Source: Thermophagus xiamenensis (lineage in GTDB: Bacteria > Bacteroidota > Bacteroidia > Bacteroidales > Marinilabiliaceae). From it: a DNA stretch of 64,000 nt. Shown piece by piece: positions 19,243 to 27,713 of this stretch. A program made the translations under genes and the position numbers. The notes under the pieces were generated by a model. That model did no database searches, was not told the DNA's origin, and was given only the letters and a program-made list of their open reading frames with translations. How positions within the stretch are numbered: the stretch's first letter is position 1; every line of letters begins with the position of its first letter. The stretch is taken from assembly GCF_900112795.1 (NCBI RefSeq), contig NZ_FONA01000024.1:1-64000 (forward strand), read 5' to 3'.

Positions 19243-20679
19243 ATGATAAACCTTCAGAATGTATCAAAAGTTAGCTGGATAAAATTCAGCATCGTCGCCT
19301 TGATATTTGTATTATGGGTGATATGGATAGGGAATTTTTGGATTTTACTGGGATTACCCTTCATCTTCGATATCTATATTACCAAAATTATTCCCTGGGG
19401 GGCATGGAAAAAAACCAAAGACGGGAGCAAACCACCGGCATGGAAGGAATGGTTAGATGCCCTTATCTTTGCCCTCATAGCCGTTTACCTGATTAATATA
19501 TTCTTTTTTCAGAACTATAAAATTCCCACCTCATCACTGGAAAAGAGTCTATTAGTAGGCGACCACCTGTTTGTTAGCAAGATGAGTTATGGTCCGCGAA
19601 TGCCCAATACTCCCTTGTCTTTCCCCCTGGTGCAAAATACCTTTCCCATCATCAATACCAAATCCTATTTTGAAAAGCCGCATTGGGAGTATAAGCGACT
19701 AAAAGGTTTCGGTAAGGTAAAAAGAGGCGACATCGTTGTTTTTAACTTTCCTGCCGGCGACACCGTGGCTTTCCTGCGTCCCAATCCTGCCTATTTCAAT
19801 ATTGTTCGCGAAATTGGACAAAGTTTGGCACAAAGAAACGGGATTACGTCCATTAATAGTCCTTTTGAGGAATATCTACTGCGTTTAAAGGAGCGTTCAT
19901 TGGGTGCAGAGTATGTGAAACAAAACCCTGCCGAATTTGGTGAAGTAGTAGGTCGACCGGTAGACAGGCGCGACAATTACGTAAAACGATGTGTTGCCTT
20001 ACCGGGCGATACTTTTGAAATACGTTACAACCAATTATTTATTAATGGTCAGCTTTTCCGGGAACCGGATGGAGTTCAGCATAACTACAATATTCTGACC
20101 GATGGAACTACCTTAAATAAAAACTTTTTTGAACGGCTCGACATCAGCGATCCCGAACGTTATTCCGGCCTGACAGGCCCTTATTACTCTCTGCCGCTCA
20201 CCCAGGCTATGGTGGAAAAAGTTAAACAAATGCCATTTATTGAAAAGCTTGAAATAAGCGAGGAGCCCGTCGATACCACCCGGCATCAGGTATTCCCTTA
20301 CAGCAAATATTTTCAATGGAGTCGCGACAATTACGGGCCCGTTGTTATTCCCCAAAAAGGAGAAACGGTAAAATTATCCCCCCAAAATATCCTTCTTTAC
20401 GAACGTATCATAAGAAATTATGAAGGCAATAAACTTGAAATTCGCAACAATCAAATTTATATTAACGATAAGCCAACGGATAATTATACGTTTAAAATGG
20501 ATTACTACTTTATGATGGGTGATAATCGCCATAACTCAGCCGACTCGCGTTACTGGGGTTTTGTTCCGGAGGATCACATCGTCGGAAAACCAATATTGGT
20601 ATGGTTATCATTAGATCAAAATAAATCATTTCCTAAAAACATTCGCTGGAACAGATTCTTTAAATACGCCGGTAATTAA
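19243..20679 (+). CDS. lepB: Signal peptidase I (first copy)
   Basis: 478 residues. Two N-terminal membrane segments (about 13-45 and 66-88) are followed by the catalytic domain outside the membrane. The Ser box is IPTSSLEKSLLVGDHLFV (nucleophile Ser before LEK), the general-base Lys is in NYVKRCVALPGD, and box E is MMGDNRHNSADSRYWGFVP. A long insertion between the Ser and Lys boxes and another before box E are usual in Bacteroidota. It cleaves Sec signal peptides at the inner membrane. Its stop overlaps the ATG of the second lepB (TAATG), so the two are translationally coupled. Confidence 0.95.
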   Translation: MINLQNVSKVSWIKFSIVALIFVLWVIWIGNFWILLGLPFIFDIYITKIIPWGAWKKTKDGSKPPAWKEWLDALIFALIAVYLINIFFFQNYKIPTSSLEKSLLVGDHLFVSKMSYGPRMPNTPLSFPLVQNTFPIINTKSYFEKPHWEYKRLKGFGKVKRGDIVVFNFPAGDTVAFLRPNPAYFNIVREIGQSLAQRNGITSINSPFEEYLLRLKERSLGAEYVKQNPAEFGEVVGRPVDRRDNYVKRCVALPGDTFEIRYNQLFINGQLFREPDGVQHNYNILTDGTTLNKNFFERLDISDPERYSGLTGPYYSLPLTQAMVEKVKQMPFIEKLEISEEPVDTTRHQVFPYSKYFQWSRDNYGPVVIPQKGETVKLSPQNILLYERIIRNYEGNKLEIRNNQIYINDKPTDNYTFKMDYYFMMGDNRHNSADSRYWGFVPEDHIVGKPILVWLSLDQNKSFPKNIRWNRFFKYAGN

Positions 20680-21860
20680 TGTTGCCCTTCATAAAATATA
20701 TTTTTTTATCCATATTAATCATTGCAGCAGGGTGGTGGTTCCAAATAATCCTTTTGCCACTCTTGCTGCTACTTTTTATTTGGATATTGTGGTATTACCG
20801 CAGTCAGGCTTCAAGGCTGCTGCAAAAACTCAAATTGGTTAGCCATACCCTTTTCCGATCATTATCCTTAATTTTTTATCTTGCTCTGGGTCTTTTGGCC
20901 GGAATATTAATATATCGGTTTGGTTTTGAAGTGATAACCGTTCCTTCACGTTCCATGGAAAAAGCCATCCATTCCGGCGACCTTATACTGGTAAATAAAT
21001 TGGTCCCGGGGCCCAGGCGGTTTCCGGAAAATCCGGATAAATATTTTCGGATGGCCGGCATAGGCGAATTAAAACGGGGAGACATTATACTCTTTAATTT
21101 CCCTGAAGGAGACACTATCCTGGAAAACCGGCCCAACGAAAGCTATTATTATCTAAAAAGACACTTTAATAACTTTGACCGATTACGGAAAATACGAAAC
21201 TGGGGAAAACTGATGCCACTGAGTGTAAAAAAAAGACCTCGTTTTGTGAAGCGTCTGGTAGCCCTCCCCGGTGATACCCTGGAAATCAATAATGGTATAT
21301 TGTTGATTAATAATAAAACCTTCGATATTTCTCCATCAATTATTAAGAAATTCCGGTGGACCGGTTCAAAGGAAGACTTTCAGAAAAAAGTTAAGGATGA
21401 CTATATTATTACCCATTACCAGTTCAGAAATAATATCGTTGTTGAAATGACTACCGGTACCTTCAACAACCTACCGCATGAAGTAAAAACTTGGTTCAGT
21501 CCTGCCCTGCTCGAAAAAAATGTGCCCGACCGCTATACCTTCCCGTTTAATACTGCAACAGGTTGGAATACCGATTTTATGGGCCCCATTATCATTCCGG
21601 CAAATGGTGATTCAATCTATCTCGACCTTAAAAATTTGGACCTTTATAAAAGAGCTATTACCGTTTATGAAGGAAATAACCTTGAAATAATTGATGGAAA
21701 AATATTTATTAACGGAAGTCATCGGTACTATTATCGTTTTAAATTCAATTATTATTGGGTTATGGGCGATAACCGACCTCATTCATTTGACAGTCGGTTT
21801 TGGGGACTGCTTCCCGAAAATCACATCATTGGAAAAATTCCGGATATATTTGTAAATTGA
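20679..21860 (+). CDS. lepB: Signal peptidase I (second copy)
   Basis: 393 residues, with hydrophobic segments near 5-40 and 60-85. The catalytic boxes are all present: VPSRSMEKAIHSGDLILV (Ser before MEK), RFVKRLVALPGD (Lys) and VMGDNRPHSFDSRFWGLLP. It is shorter and clearly divergent from the upstream copy, so this is an old duplication rather than a recent one. The 1-bp overlap with the first gene implies coupled synthesis. The two enzymes may divide substrates or act together; the sequence does not tell. Confidence 0.93.
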   Translation: MLPFIKYIFLSILIIAAGWWFQIILLPLLLLLFIWILWYYRSQASRLLQKLKLVSHTLFRSLSLIFYLALGLLAGILIYRFGFEVITVPSRSMEKAIHSGDLILVNKLVPGPRRFPENPDKYFRMAGIGELKRGDIILFNFPEGDTILENRPNESYYYLKRHFNNFDRLRKIRNWGKLMPLSVKKRPRFVKRLVALPGDTLEINNGILLINNKTFDISPSIIKKFRWTGSKEDFQKKVKDDYIITHYQFRNNIVVEMTTGTFNNLPHEVKTWFSPALLEKNVPDRYTFPFNTATGWNTDFMGPIIIPANGDSIYLDLKNLDLYKRAITVYEGNNLEIIDGKIFINGSHRYYYRFKFNYYWVMGDNRPHSFDSRFWGLLPENHIIGKIPDIFVN

Positions 21861-22095
21861 AACGAGCATGGCGGCTTTTGCCACAAAAGAGCATGTATAA
21901 AAGGCAAAGGCAGAAGGCAGAAGTAGTGATTAGTCATTAGTCAACAAGTGGTTAGTGTTAAATTACTAATGACTAAAGACTAACCACTAATGACTAATTT
22001 TAAACACCAATAGTTCAATAAAATAAGTAAATTTAATACTAATGAAACGAGCATGACAATGAGAGATTTTCACAAAAGAGAATGTATAAAATTCT
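21858..22095. repeat. Imperfect direct repeat and small inverted repeat downstream of lepB
   Basis: GAAACGAGCATG followed by CACAAAAGAG and ATGTATAAAA occurs at 21860-21902 and again at 22044-22091. Between them, TTAGTCATTAG (about 21931) and CTAATGACTAA (about 21966) make an inverted repeat. The stretch 21988-22046 (ACTAATGACTAATTTTAA then CAATAGTTCAAT) recurs with a few changes at 55515-55571. Confidence 0.65.
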
Positions 22096-22144
22096 TTGTC
22101 ATGCGAGTTCCATTCGGCCAATGAGTTAAATAAATTATATACGA

Positions 22145-22441
22145 ATGAAACGAAACACAACCTTCTCGTTATGGGGAATTATTTTTTCCTCCTTAATTTT
22201 GGTTATATTTTCTGTGCAAAATGCTCAGGAAGTAAACTTTCAATTCCTGGTGTGGCGTACCCATCTCTCTCTTTCCATATTGCTAATTGTAGCTTTTCTC
22301 TTAGGGGTAATTGTTGGTGCCATCTTCTCATTCCGACGGCGACATCGGATTAGTAAAACTGAAAAAAACAAATTAAAAGCTTCTTCACAAGAGAAACAAA
22401 CATCCCAAAAAGATAGTCCTGAAACCGACAAATTGGAATGA
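22145..22441 (+). CDS. LapA-domain small membrane protein
   Basis: 98 residues with two membrane helices (about 8-27 and 42-64) joined by SVQNAQEVNFQFLVWRTHLSLS, the typical LapA (DUF1049) pattern, followed by a charged cytoplasmic tail rich in Lys and Ser. In other bacteria LapA-type proteins act with envelope assembly factors; here there is no partner nearby. The stop codon is followed within 6 bp by a TAGG-orientation 8-bp repeat array. Confidence 0.8.
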   Translation: MKRNTTFSLWGIIFSSLILVIFSVQNAQEVNFQFLVWRTHLSLSILLIVAFLLGVIVGAIFSFRRRHRISKTEKNKLKASSQEKQTSQKDSPETDKLE

Positions 22442-22445
22442 ATCC

Positions 22446-23296
22446 AATAGGCCGTTAGGCCATTAGGCTATTAGATACGGAGTCCGAAGGACTCCCATAT
22501 TTATAGCTTATATGCAACAAATCAGAAGCCAGAGGTCAAAAAAAAACGATATAGGTGGATAAAAATAGATATAATGTAGAAATAAATAGATATATAGAAA
22601 TTGATGGGAAAATTAGCCTAATAGCCTAATGGCCTAACAACCTATTGGCCTATTAGCCTTTATAGCCAGCCGCGGAGCGGCGAAAGAGCGGGAAACCGGA
22701 AGCGAACACCCTCCCTCACCCCCCAACCCCCTGCAGGAGGTGCACCGACCCGCGGAAGCCGGAAGCCAGCAACCAGAGGCCAGAGGTCAGAGGTCAGAAG
22801 CCAGAATAAAAGATATAAGTAGAAATAAATAGAAATATGTAGATATAAATTGTTTAGTGCAAAATTAGCCCAACATCTTATCGCCTAATGGCCTATTAAC
22901 CTATCGGCCCATTGGTCTAATGGCCTAACAACCTAATGGCCTGTATTTCCAGCCGCAGAGCGGCGACACCTTTGTAGCAACAGTGCACCCATATACAACC
23001 TGAGCCCCAGCGGGGCGGCAGAGACCAGAAGCCAGAGGTCAGAAACCAGAAGCCAGAAAAAAGATAGATATAAATATATATAGGTAGATGTATGATTGAT
23101 ATAAATTGCATACTGCAAAAATAGCCTAACATCCTATTACCTAATAGCCTAACGGCCCATTAGCCTAACGGCCCATTGGCCCAACGGCCTAACAGCCTAA
23201 TGGCCTAAGAACCTAATAGCCTAATGGCCCAGCGGCCTAATGGCCTAACAACCTATCGGCCATTGGCCTAATAGTCTAATAATCTAATAATCTATT
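22446..23296. repeat. Two composite repeat cassettes between LapA-like and WbqC genes
   Basis: The order seen is: 8-bp array, GGAGTCC-GAA-GGACTCC hairpin (22479-22495), 7-bp array, period-10 AT array, 8-bp array in opposite orientation, GCCGC hairpin, C-rich block (22705-22740), 7-bp array, period-10 array, TTGTTTAGTGCAAAATTAGCC-like joint, 8-bp array, GCCGC-AGA-GCGGC and GCCCC-AGC-GGGGC hairpins (22953-23008), 7-bp array, period-10 array, and a final long 8-bp array up to the WbqC gene. This is the clearest example of the ordered cassette. Confidence 0.88.
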
Positions 23297-23303
23297 ATTT
23301 TAT

Positions 23304-23948
23304 ATGATCCGACAAATATTAATGTCTCAGACCTGTTTTGGTCCTGTTCAGTATTTCGTACACCTAATGCATGCAGATAAAGTAATAATAGAACAACATA
23401 CCAACTATCAGCGTCAAACCTATAGAAACAGATATCGAATACTAGGCGCCAATGGCCCGTTAACATTATCGGTACCTATTGAAAAAGGAAAGACTCCTAA
23501 AACCAAAGACAAGGATGTTAAGATAGCTTATCATACCCAATGGCAAGCCCATCAATGGCGCTCAATAGTTTCGGCATACAATTCCTCCCCCTATTTTCAA
23601 TTTTACAAAGATGACATTGAACCTTTCTTTGTCAAAAAGTACTCCCGATTATTTGATCTCAACTTGGAAATCACCCATTTAATTTGCGATTTACTCGACA
23701 TAAGCACACCGATAGAACCTTCATCGTCTTTTGTGAAAGAACCGGGCGAAGAAGTATTAGATTTGAGAGAAACCATTCACCCCAAAAAACCGTTGGAACA
23801 AGTCGACCCATTTATTAAAATAATACCTTATAAGCAAGTTTTTGACGACCGCTTTGGATTTGTTCCCAATCTAAGTATTCTGGACTTACTTTTCAACAAA
23901 GGACCGGAAGCGACACTCATTCTGAACGAAATGGCACAAGGCGGTTAA
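23304..23948 (+). CDS. WbqC-like family protein
   Basis: 214 residues with the family features CFGPVQYFVHLMHADKVIIEQHTNYQRQTYRNR, LSVPI, W-A-HQWRSIVSAYNSSPYFQFYKDD, and a C-terminal segment FGFVPNLSILDLLFNKGP. WbqC-like proteins occur in polysaccharide loci and, in Bacteroidota, beside dapB/lepB, as here; the reaction is not settled. It converges on the Nudix gene with only 3 bp between stops, so transcripts must overlap or terminate inside the genes. Confidence 0.9.
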   Translation: MIRQILMSQTCFGPVQYFVHLMHADKVIIEQHTNYQRQTYRNRYRILGANGPLTLSVPIEKGKTPKTKDKDVKIAYHTQWQAHQWRSIVSAYNSSPYFQFYKDDIEPFFVKKYSRLFDLNLEITHLICDLLDISTPIEPSSSFVKEPGEEVLDLRETIHPKKPLEQVDPFIKIIPYKQVFDDRFGFVPNLSILDLLFNKGPEATLILNEMAQGG

Positions 23949-23951
23949 TGC

Positions 23952-24401
23952 TCATGCCGGTGGCTGCCATATTTGTAGGGCCTTTTTAATAATATCTCCG
24001 TGATCGAAGGCGAGCAATGGCAAATGGTTGATCGAAAACCAGCCGGCTTCCGCAGCATCATCTCTCCCTTCCACCAAAGCCGGCTGCTTCAAACATGCCA
24101 GATAAGCTATGGTTATGGTTCGGTGACGCGGGTCTCGGTGTGGTTTTCCAAAAGCACCAATCTGTTTTAAAGCAACCCCGTTAAGGCCCGTTTCTTCTTC
24201 CAGTTCGCGGTGGGCAGCAGCATCTATATCCTCATCAATATCCACAAATCCGCCAGGCAAAGCCCACATGTCTTGAAACGGGGGATGCTTACGTTTGATT
24301 AAAAGTATTTGCAAATTATTTTTTTTCTGGCCGGCCAAAGCCACGACATCTGCCGTTACGGCAGGACGGGGATATGAATAACAATATTTTTCTGAAGTCA
24401 T
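23952..24401 (-). CDS. Nudix hydrolase
   Basis: 149 residues with a perfect Nudix box: GGFVDIDEDIDAAAHRELEE followed by ETGL (G-x5-E-x7-REL-x-EE-x-G-L). The N-terminus (YSYPRPAVTADVVAL) and the sequence LLIKRKHPPFQDMWALPGG are those of ADP-ribose/NDP-sugar or 8-oxo-dGTP type enzymes; the substrate cannot be fixed. It is 29 bp downstream of the NlpC/P60 gene on the same strand, so they are probably co-transcribed. Confidence 0.92.
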   Translation of the reverse strand: MTSEKYCYSYPRPAVTADVVALAGQKKNNLQILLIKRKHPPFQDMWALPGGFVDIDEDIDAAAHRELEEETGLNGVALKQIGAFGKPHRDPRHRTITIAYLACLKQPALVEGRDDAAEAGWFSINHLPLLAFDHGDIIKKALQIWQPPA

Positions 24402-24430
24402 TTTTCGGATATTTTACTTAACAAACAAAA

Positions 24431-25201
24431 CTACAAAACCCTCTTAATCACGCGAAGCCGGTGGGTATATTTCCGAAGATCGGCATTAAATATGCCCTGA
24501 TGATCGAGCGTGTCTATCCTTACCGAGCCGCTGGCATGAATTATTCGTCCGCTTCCAAGACATATCCCAACGTGCACAATATTACCTTCTTCATCATCGA
24601 AAAAAGCCAGATCACCTGATTGTGCTTCCTCCACATAACTGACAACTTGTCCTTTCTCTATCTGTTGAGAGGCATTGCGAGGCATAAAAATTCCGGCGGT
24701 TTTATAAACAACCTGTACCAACCCACTGCAATCAATACCAAAAAAAGATCTACCTCCCCACAAATAAGGAGTATTTAAAAATCCTCGTGCCACTTCTTCA
24801 ATATCAACTTTTTCCTTATCAGCAACCCCTTGCCAGTAAAATTCCTTTTTGCCAATTCTTATGGCATTTCTCTCATTACCGTTAAAAACCACCCTACTCC
24901 CGGCAGTTAAATATTGTACCGTAGAATCCGATTCTTTAACAACCTTAACAAATGAGCCCTTTATTATTAGGCCCTCGGAACGTTCCCATAACTCTACATC
25001 CCGATCATCCAGATTATCTATGAGTTTTTCATCAATCCACCCCGTATAACCGTCATACCTCAATTTTACCAACGCCCAGTTATTATGGCGTTCCATAATT
25101 TCATAAGTTTCACCAAAAAGAATTTGTGTCTCCATCTGGGAAGCTTCCGACGGCTCGGTCCGAACGGGAATAAACCCATAAGTGCAAATCGACTGTGGCA
25201 T
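24431..25201 (-). CDS. NlpC/P60 cysteine peptidase with SH3-like N-terminus
   Basis: 256 residues. Residues 1-120 contain two SH3b-like segments (VRTEPSEASQMETQILFGETYEI; YTGWIDEKL). The C-terminal NlpC/P60 domain has the catalytic Cys158 in FGIDCSGLVQ, His210 in NIVHVGICLG and a second His at 222 (IIHASG). This is the YkfC-like layout of enzymes that cut murein peptides (gamma-D-Glu to diaminopimelate bond). No signal peptide is visible, which points to cytoplasmic recycling of peptidoglycan peptides rather than wall lysis. A Nudix gene follows. Confidence 0.9.
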   Translation of the reverse strand: MPQSICTYGFIPVRTEPSEASQMETQILFGETYEIMERHNNWALVKLRYDGYTGWIDEKLIDNLDDRDVELWERSEGLIIKGSFVKVVKESDSTVQYLTAGSRVVFNGNERNAIRIGKKEFYWQGVADKEKVDIEEVARGFLNTPYLWGGRSFFGIDCSGLVQVVYKTAGIFMPRNASQQIEKGQVVSYVEEAQSGDLAFFDDEEGNIVHVGICLGSGRIIHASGSVRIDTLDHQGIFNADLRKYTHRLRVIKRVL

Positions 25202-25347
25202 ATGTTAATATTTTCAAAATTGATCGAATGTTTTTTTAATAAGCAAAAAGTAAACCAAAAATATTGTCACTGCCATCATTTACTCTGAACTTTCAAGGAA
25301 AATATAACGTTCTATGTCGTATATTAGTGCTTTGAAATATTTTTTAA

Positions 25348-27540
25348 ATGTCATCTATGATGAACCGTTTATTTTCAACACTTAAGAAACATTCTGTTGC
25401 CATATATAGAGTATTAATCTTTTTGGCAGCTATCGCCATTGTGGTTTATATCTTACCGCGTGAAGGGAAATTCCCGTATGAGTATGCGAAAGGGAAACCA
25501 TGGAAACATGAAATGATGATTGCCCCCTTCGATTTTCCTATATATAAAAGTCAGCAGGAATTGTTGAAGGAACGCGACAGCTTAATGGCTAACTTCCGAC
25601 CTTATTTTGTTTTTGATTCGTTGAAACAATCGGATCAAATCCGACAAACCCTACTTGACCTGGAACACCGCAAAGAACAGCTCACCAAAAATTTTCCCTT
25701 TTTAACCCAACCGGCGGTCAATAGTGATTCAACCGTTTGGTTCGAATTAAAAAACACTTTGAGAAACGAATTGGAGTCGGTATATTCCAAAGGCCTTATA
25801 CATGTGCCCGACGACTATGAGAAAAGCGATGGTACCTTTGAATTCATGCTAATAAAAAACAACTATGCCGAACCTTCGGGCGCAAGTGAATTCCACAATT
25901 ATCTGAGTGCTTATAAGCATCTTTCTGAAAGTTTATCCCAACTCCTGGGTAATATTTCGGAAGAAGATCCAACCCGAATCGAGAATTTCATATCCGACTT
26001 ACAACTCAATAAATACATAACACCCAACATAATTTTAGATAAAGAACGTACCAATCGAGAAAAAGAAACCATTCTGAAAAACATCAGTCTCACCAGTGGG
26101 GTCGTTTTATCCGGACAAAAAATTGTTGATACAGGAGAAATTATCGATGAAAAGACAGTTAAAATATTGGATTCCCTAAAAAAAGAGTATGAAAGTGCAT
26201 TGGGAGGAGGAAGTGGTTATTATTTCATACTTCTGGGACAAACTCTGCTTACATTTTTGTTTTTCACCATCATTTATTTGTTTCTTTACTTTTTCAGAAG
26301 AGATGTTTTTAACAATCTGATGTCAGTAGTATTCATTCTGCTGATGGTTATAGGCATACTGCTGTTGACTAGTATATCCAACCACTTTGAATTTTTCCCG
26401 CTTTACATTATTCCTTTTGCCATTCTGCCCATCATAATACGTACCTTTTTCGACTCACGACTAGCCTTCTTCATGCATGTTATCACCATAATGATGGCAT
26501 CCTTTTTTACGCGCAACAGTTTTGAATTTGTTTATATGCAGGTACCTATTGGATTGATAGCAATATTTAGTCTTTTTAAGATGGTGCGCCGCGAACAATT
26601 GGTGCGTTCATCAATATATATTGTTTTAACCTATTCGGCTTTTTACAGTGCATTAGCCATTTTACAAGAGGGTGATTTGAGAAGCATCGACATTTCCTTA
26701 TATGGCCAGTTTTTAGTCAATGGCGGCCTGATACTTTTGGTATACCCATTAATTTACATCTTTGAAAAGGCGTTTGGTTTTATTTCTGATGTCACTCTTG
26801 TTGAATTATCAGATACCAATCATCCGTTATTGCGTAAGTTGGCCGAAAAGGCCCCGGGCTCATTTCAACATTCCTTACAGGTTGGTAATTTAGCCCAGGA
26901 AGCGGTTTATCGCATTGGTGGTAATCCATTATTGGTTAGAGCCGGAGCTATGTACCACGACATCGGGAAAATCGTTTCGCCCATTTTCTTTACCGAAAAT
27001 CAAAGTACGGGGTTCAATCCTCACACCAACCTTGATTTTGAGAAAAGTGCGCAGGCTATCATACACCACATCGAAGACGGTGTTAAAATTGCACGGAAAC
27101 ACAAACTACCCGAACAAATTATTGATTTTATCAGAACTCACCAAGGAACTACTAAGGCTCGGTTTTTCTATAATTCCTTCAAAAACCAACATCCGGAAAA
27201 AGAACCCGATGAGTCCAAATTCACCTATCCGGGACCTACCCCCTTTACTAAAGAAACAGCTATCTTAATGATGGCCGATGCCGTTGAGGCTGCTTCCCGA
27301 AGTCTTAAAACTTATTCCGACGAAGAAATCGACAAAGTAGTAGAAAACATTATTAACAACCAAATAGAAGAGAATCAATTTGTTAATGCACCCATTACCT
27401 TCAGGGAAATAACACAGGTAAAAGAAGTTTTTAAACAAAAACTGAAAAATATTTATCATGCCAGAATTGAGTACCCAAAACTAAATTCTCAAAACACTGA
27501 TTCATCAAATGATAATAAACAAACTTCAGAAAAGAGTTAA
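25348..27540 (+). CDS. 7TM-HD membrane phosphodiesterase (PgpH-like)
   Basis: 730 residues. A first membrane segment (about 18-37) is followed by a large extracytoplasmic domain (about 40-285, the 7TMR-HDED region), seven hydrophobic segments (about 288-480), and a cytoplasmic HD domain. The HD motifs are intact: SFQHSLQVGNLAQEA, the HD pair in MYHDIGKI, HHIEDG and FIRTHQGT. In Firmicutes the same architecture (PgpH) degrades cyclic di-AMP; the substrate here is inferred from that. It is a single gene, convergent with the chemoreceptor gene across a 135-bp inverted-repeat element. Confidence 0.9.
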   Translation: MSSMMNRLFSTLKKHSVAIYRVLIFLAAIAIVVYILPREGKFPYEYAKGKPWKHEMMIAPFDFPIYKSQQELLKERDSLMANFRPYFVFDSLKQSDQIRQTLLDLEHRKEQLTKNFPFLTQPAVNSDSTVWFELKNTLRNELESVYSKGLIHVPDDYEKSDGTFEFMLIKNNYAEPSGASEFHNYLSAYKHLSESLSQLLGNISEEDPTRIENFISDLQLNKYITPNIILDKERTNREKETILKNISLTSGVVLSGQKIVDTGEIIDEKTVKILDSLKKEYESALGGGSGYYFILLGQTLLTFLFFTIIYLFLYFFRRDVFNNLMSVVFILLMVIGILLLTSISNHFEFFPLYIIPFAILPIIIRTFFDSRLAFFMHVITIMMASFFTRNSFEFVYMQVPIGLIAIFSLFKMVRREQLVRSSIYIVLTYSAFYSALAILQEGDLRSIDISLYGQFLVNGGLILLVYPLIYIFEKAFGFISDVTLVELSDTNHPLLRKLAEKAPGSFQHSLQVGNLAQEAVYRIGGNPLLVRAGAMYHDIGKIVSPIFFTENQSTGFNPHTNLDFEKSAQAIIHHIEDGVKIARKHKLPEQIIDFIRTHQGTTKARFFYNSFKNQHPEKEPDESKFTYPGPTPFTKETAILMMADAVEAASRSLKTYSDEEIDKVVENIINNQIEENQFVNAPITFREITQVKEVFKQKLKNIYHARIEYPKLNSQNTDSSNDNKQTSEKS

Positions 27541-27562
27541 TAACTAAACATGTAATATCAAC

Positions 27563-27697
27563 ACAAAAAAGGGTGTCTAAAAAAAAAATTTCATCCTTTG
27601 GGAACAGGGTCACTGCAAACAATTCAGTGAACAATGTATTTAGTACACCAATAATTACACCTTAAGGATAGCAAACTTTTTAAACACCCTTTTTTGT
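27563..27697. repeat. 135-bp element with 21-bp terminal inverted repeats
   Basis: The ends 27563-27583 and 27677-27697 are inverted copies with one mismatch (outer part ACAAAAAAGGGTGT). Inside, shorter inverted repeats (CACTG/CAGTG; ATCCTTT near TAAGGAT) suggest further folding. It lies between two convergent genes and could be a MITE-like element or a long bidirectional terminator. No clear target-site duplication is seen. Confidence 0.65.
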
Positions 27698-27713
27698 AAA
27701 ATAAGGTTACAGT

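Noticed and set aside
27541-27713. Simple rho-independent terminator for the 7TM-HD gene
   Set aside because: The arms are 93 bp apart with internal structure; an element with terminal inverted repeats explains it better, although terminator activity is not excluded.
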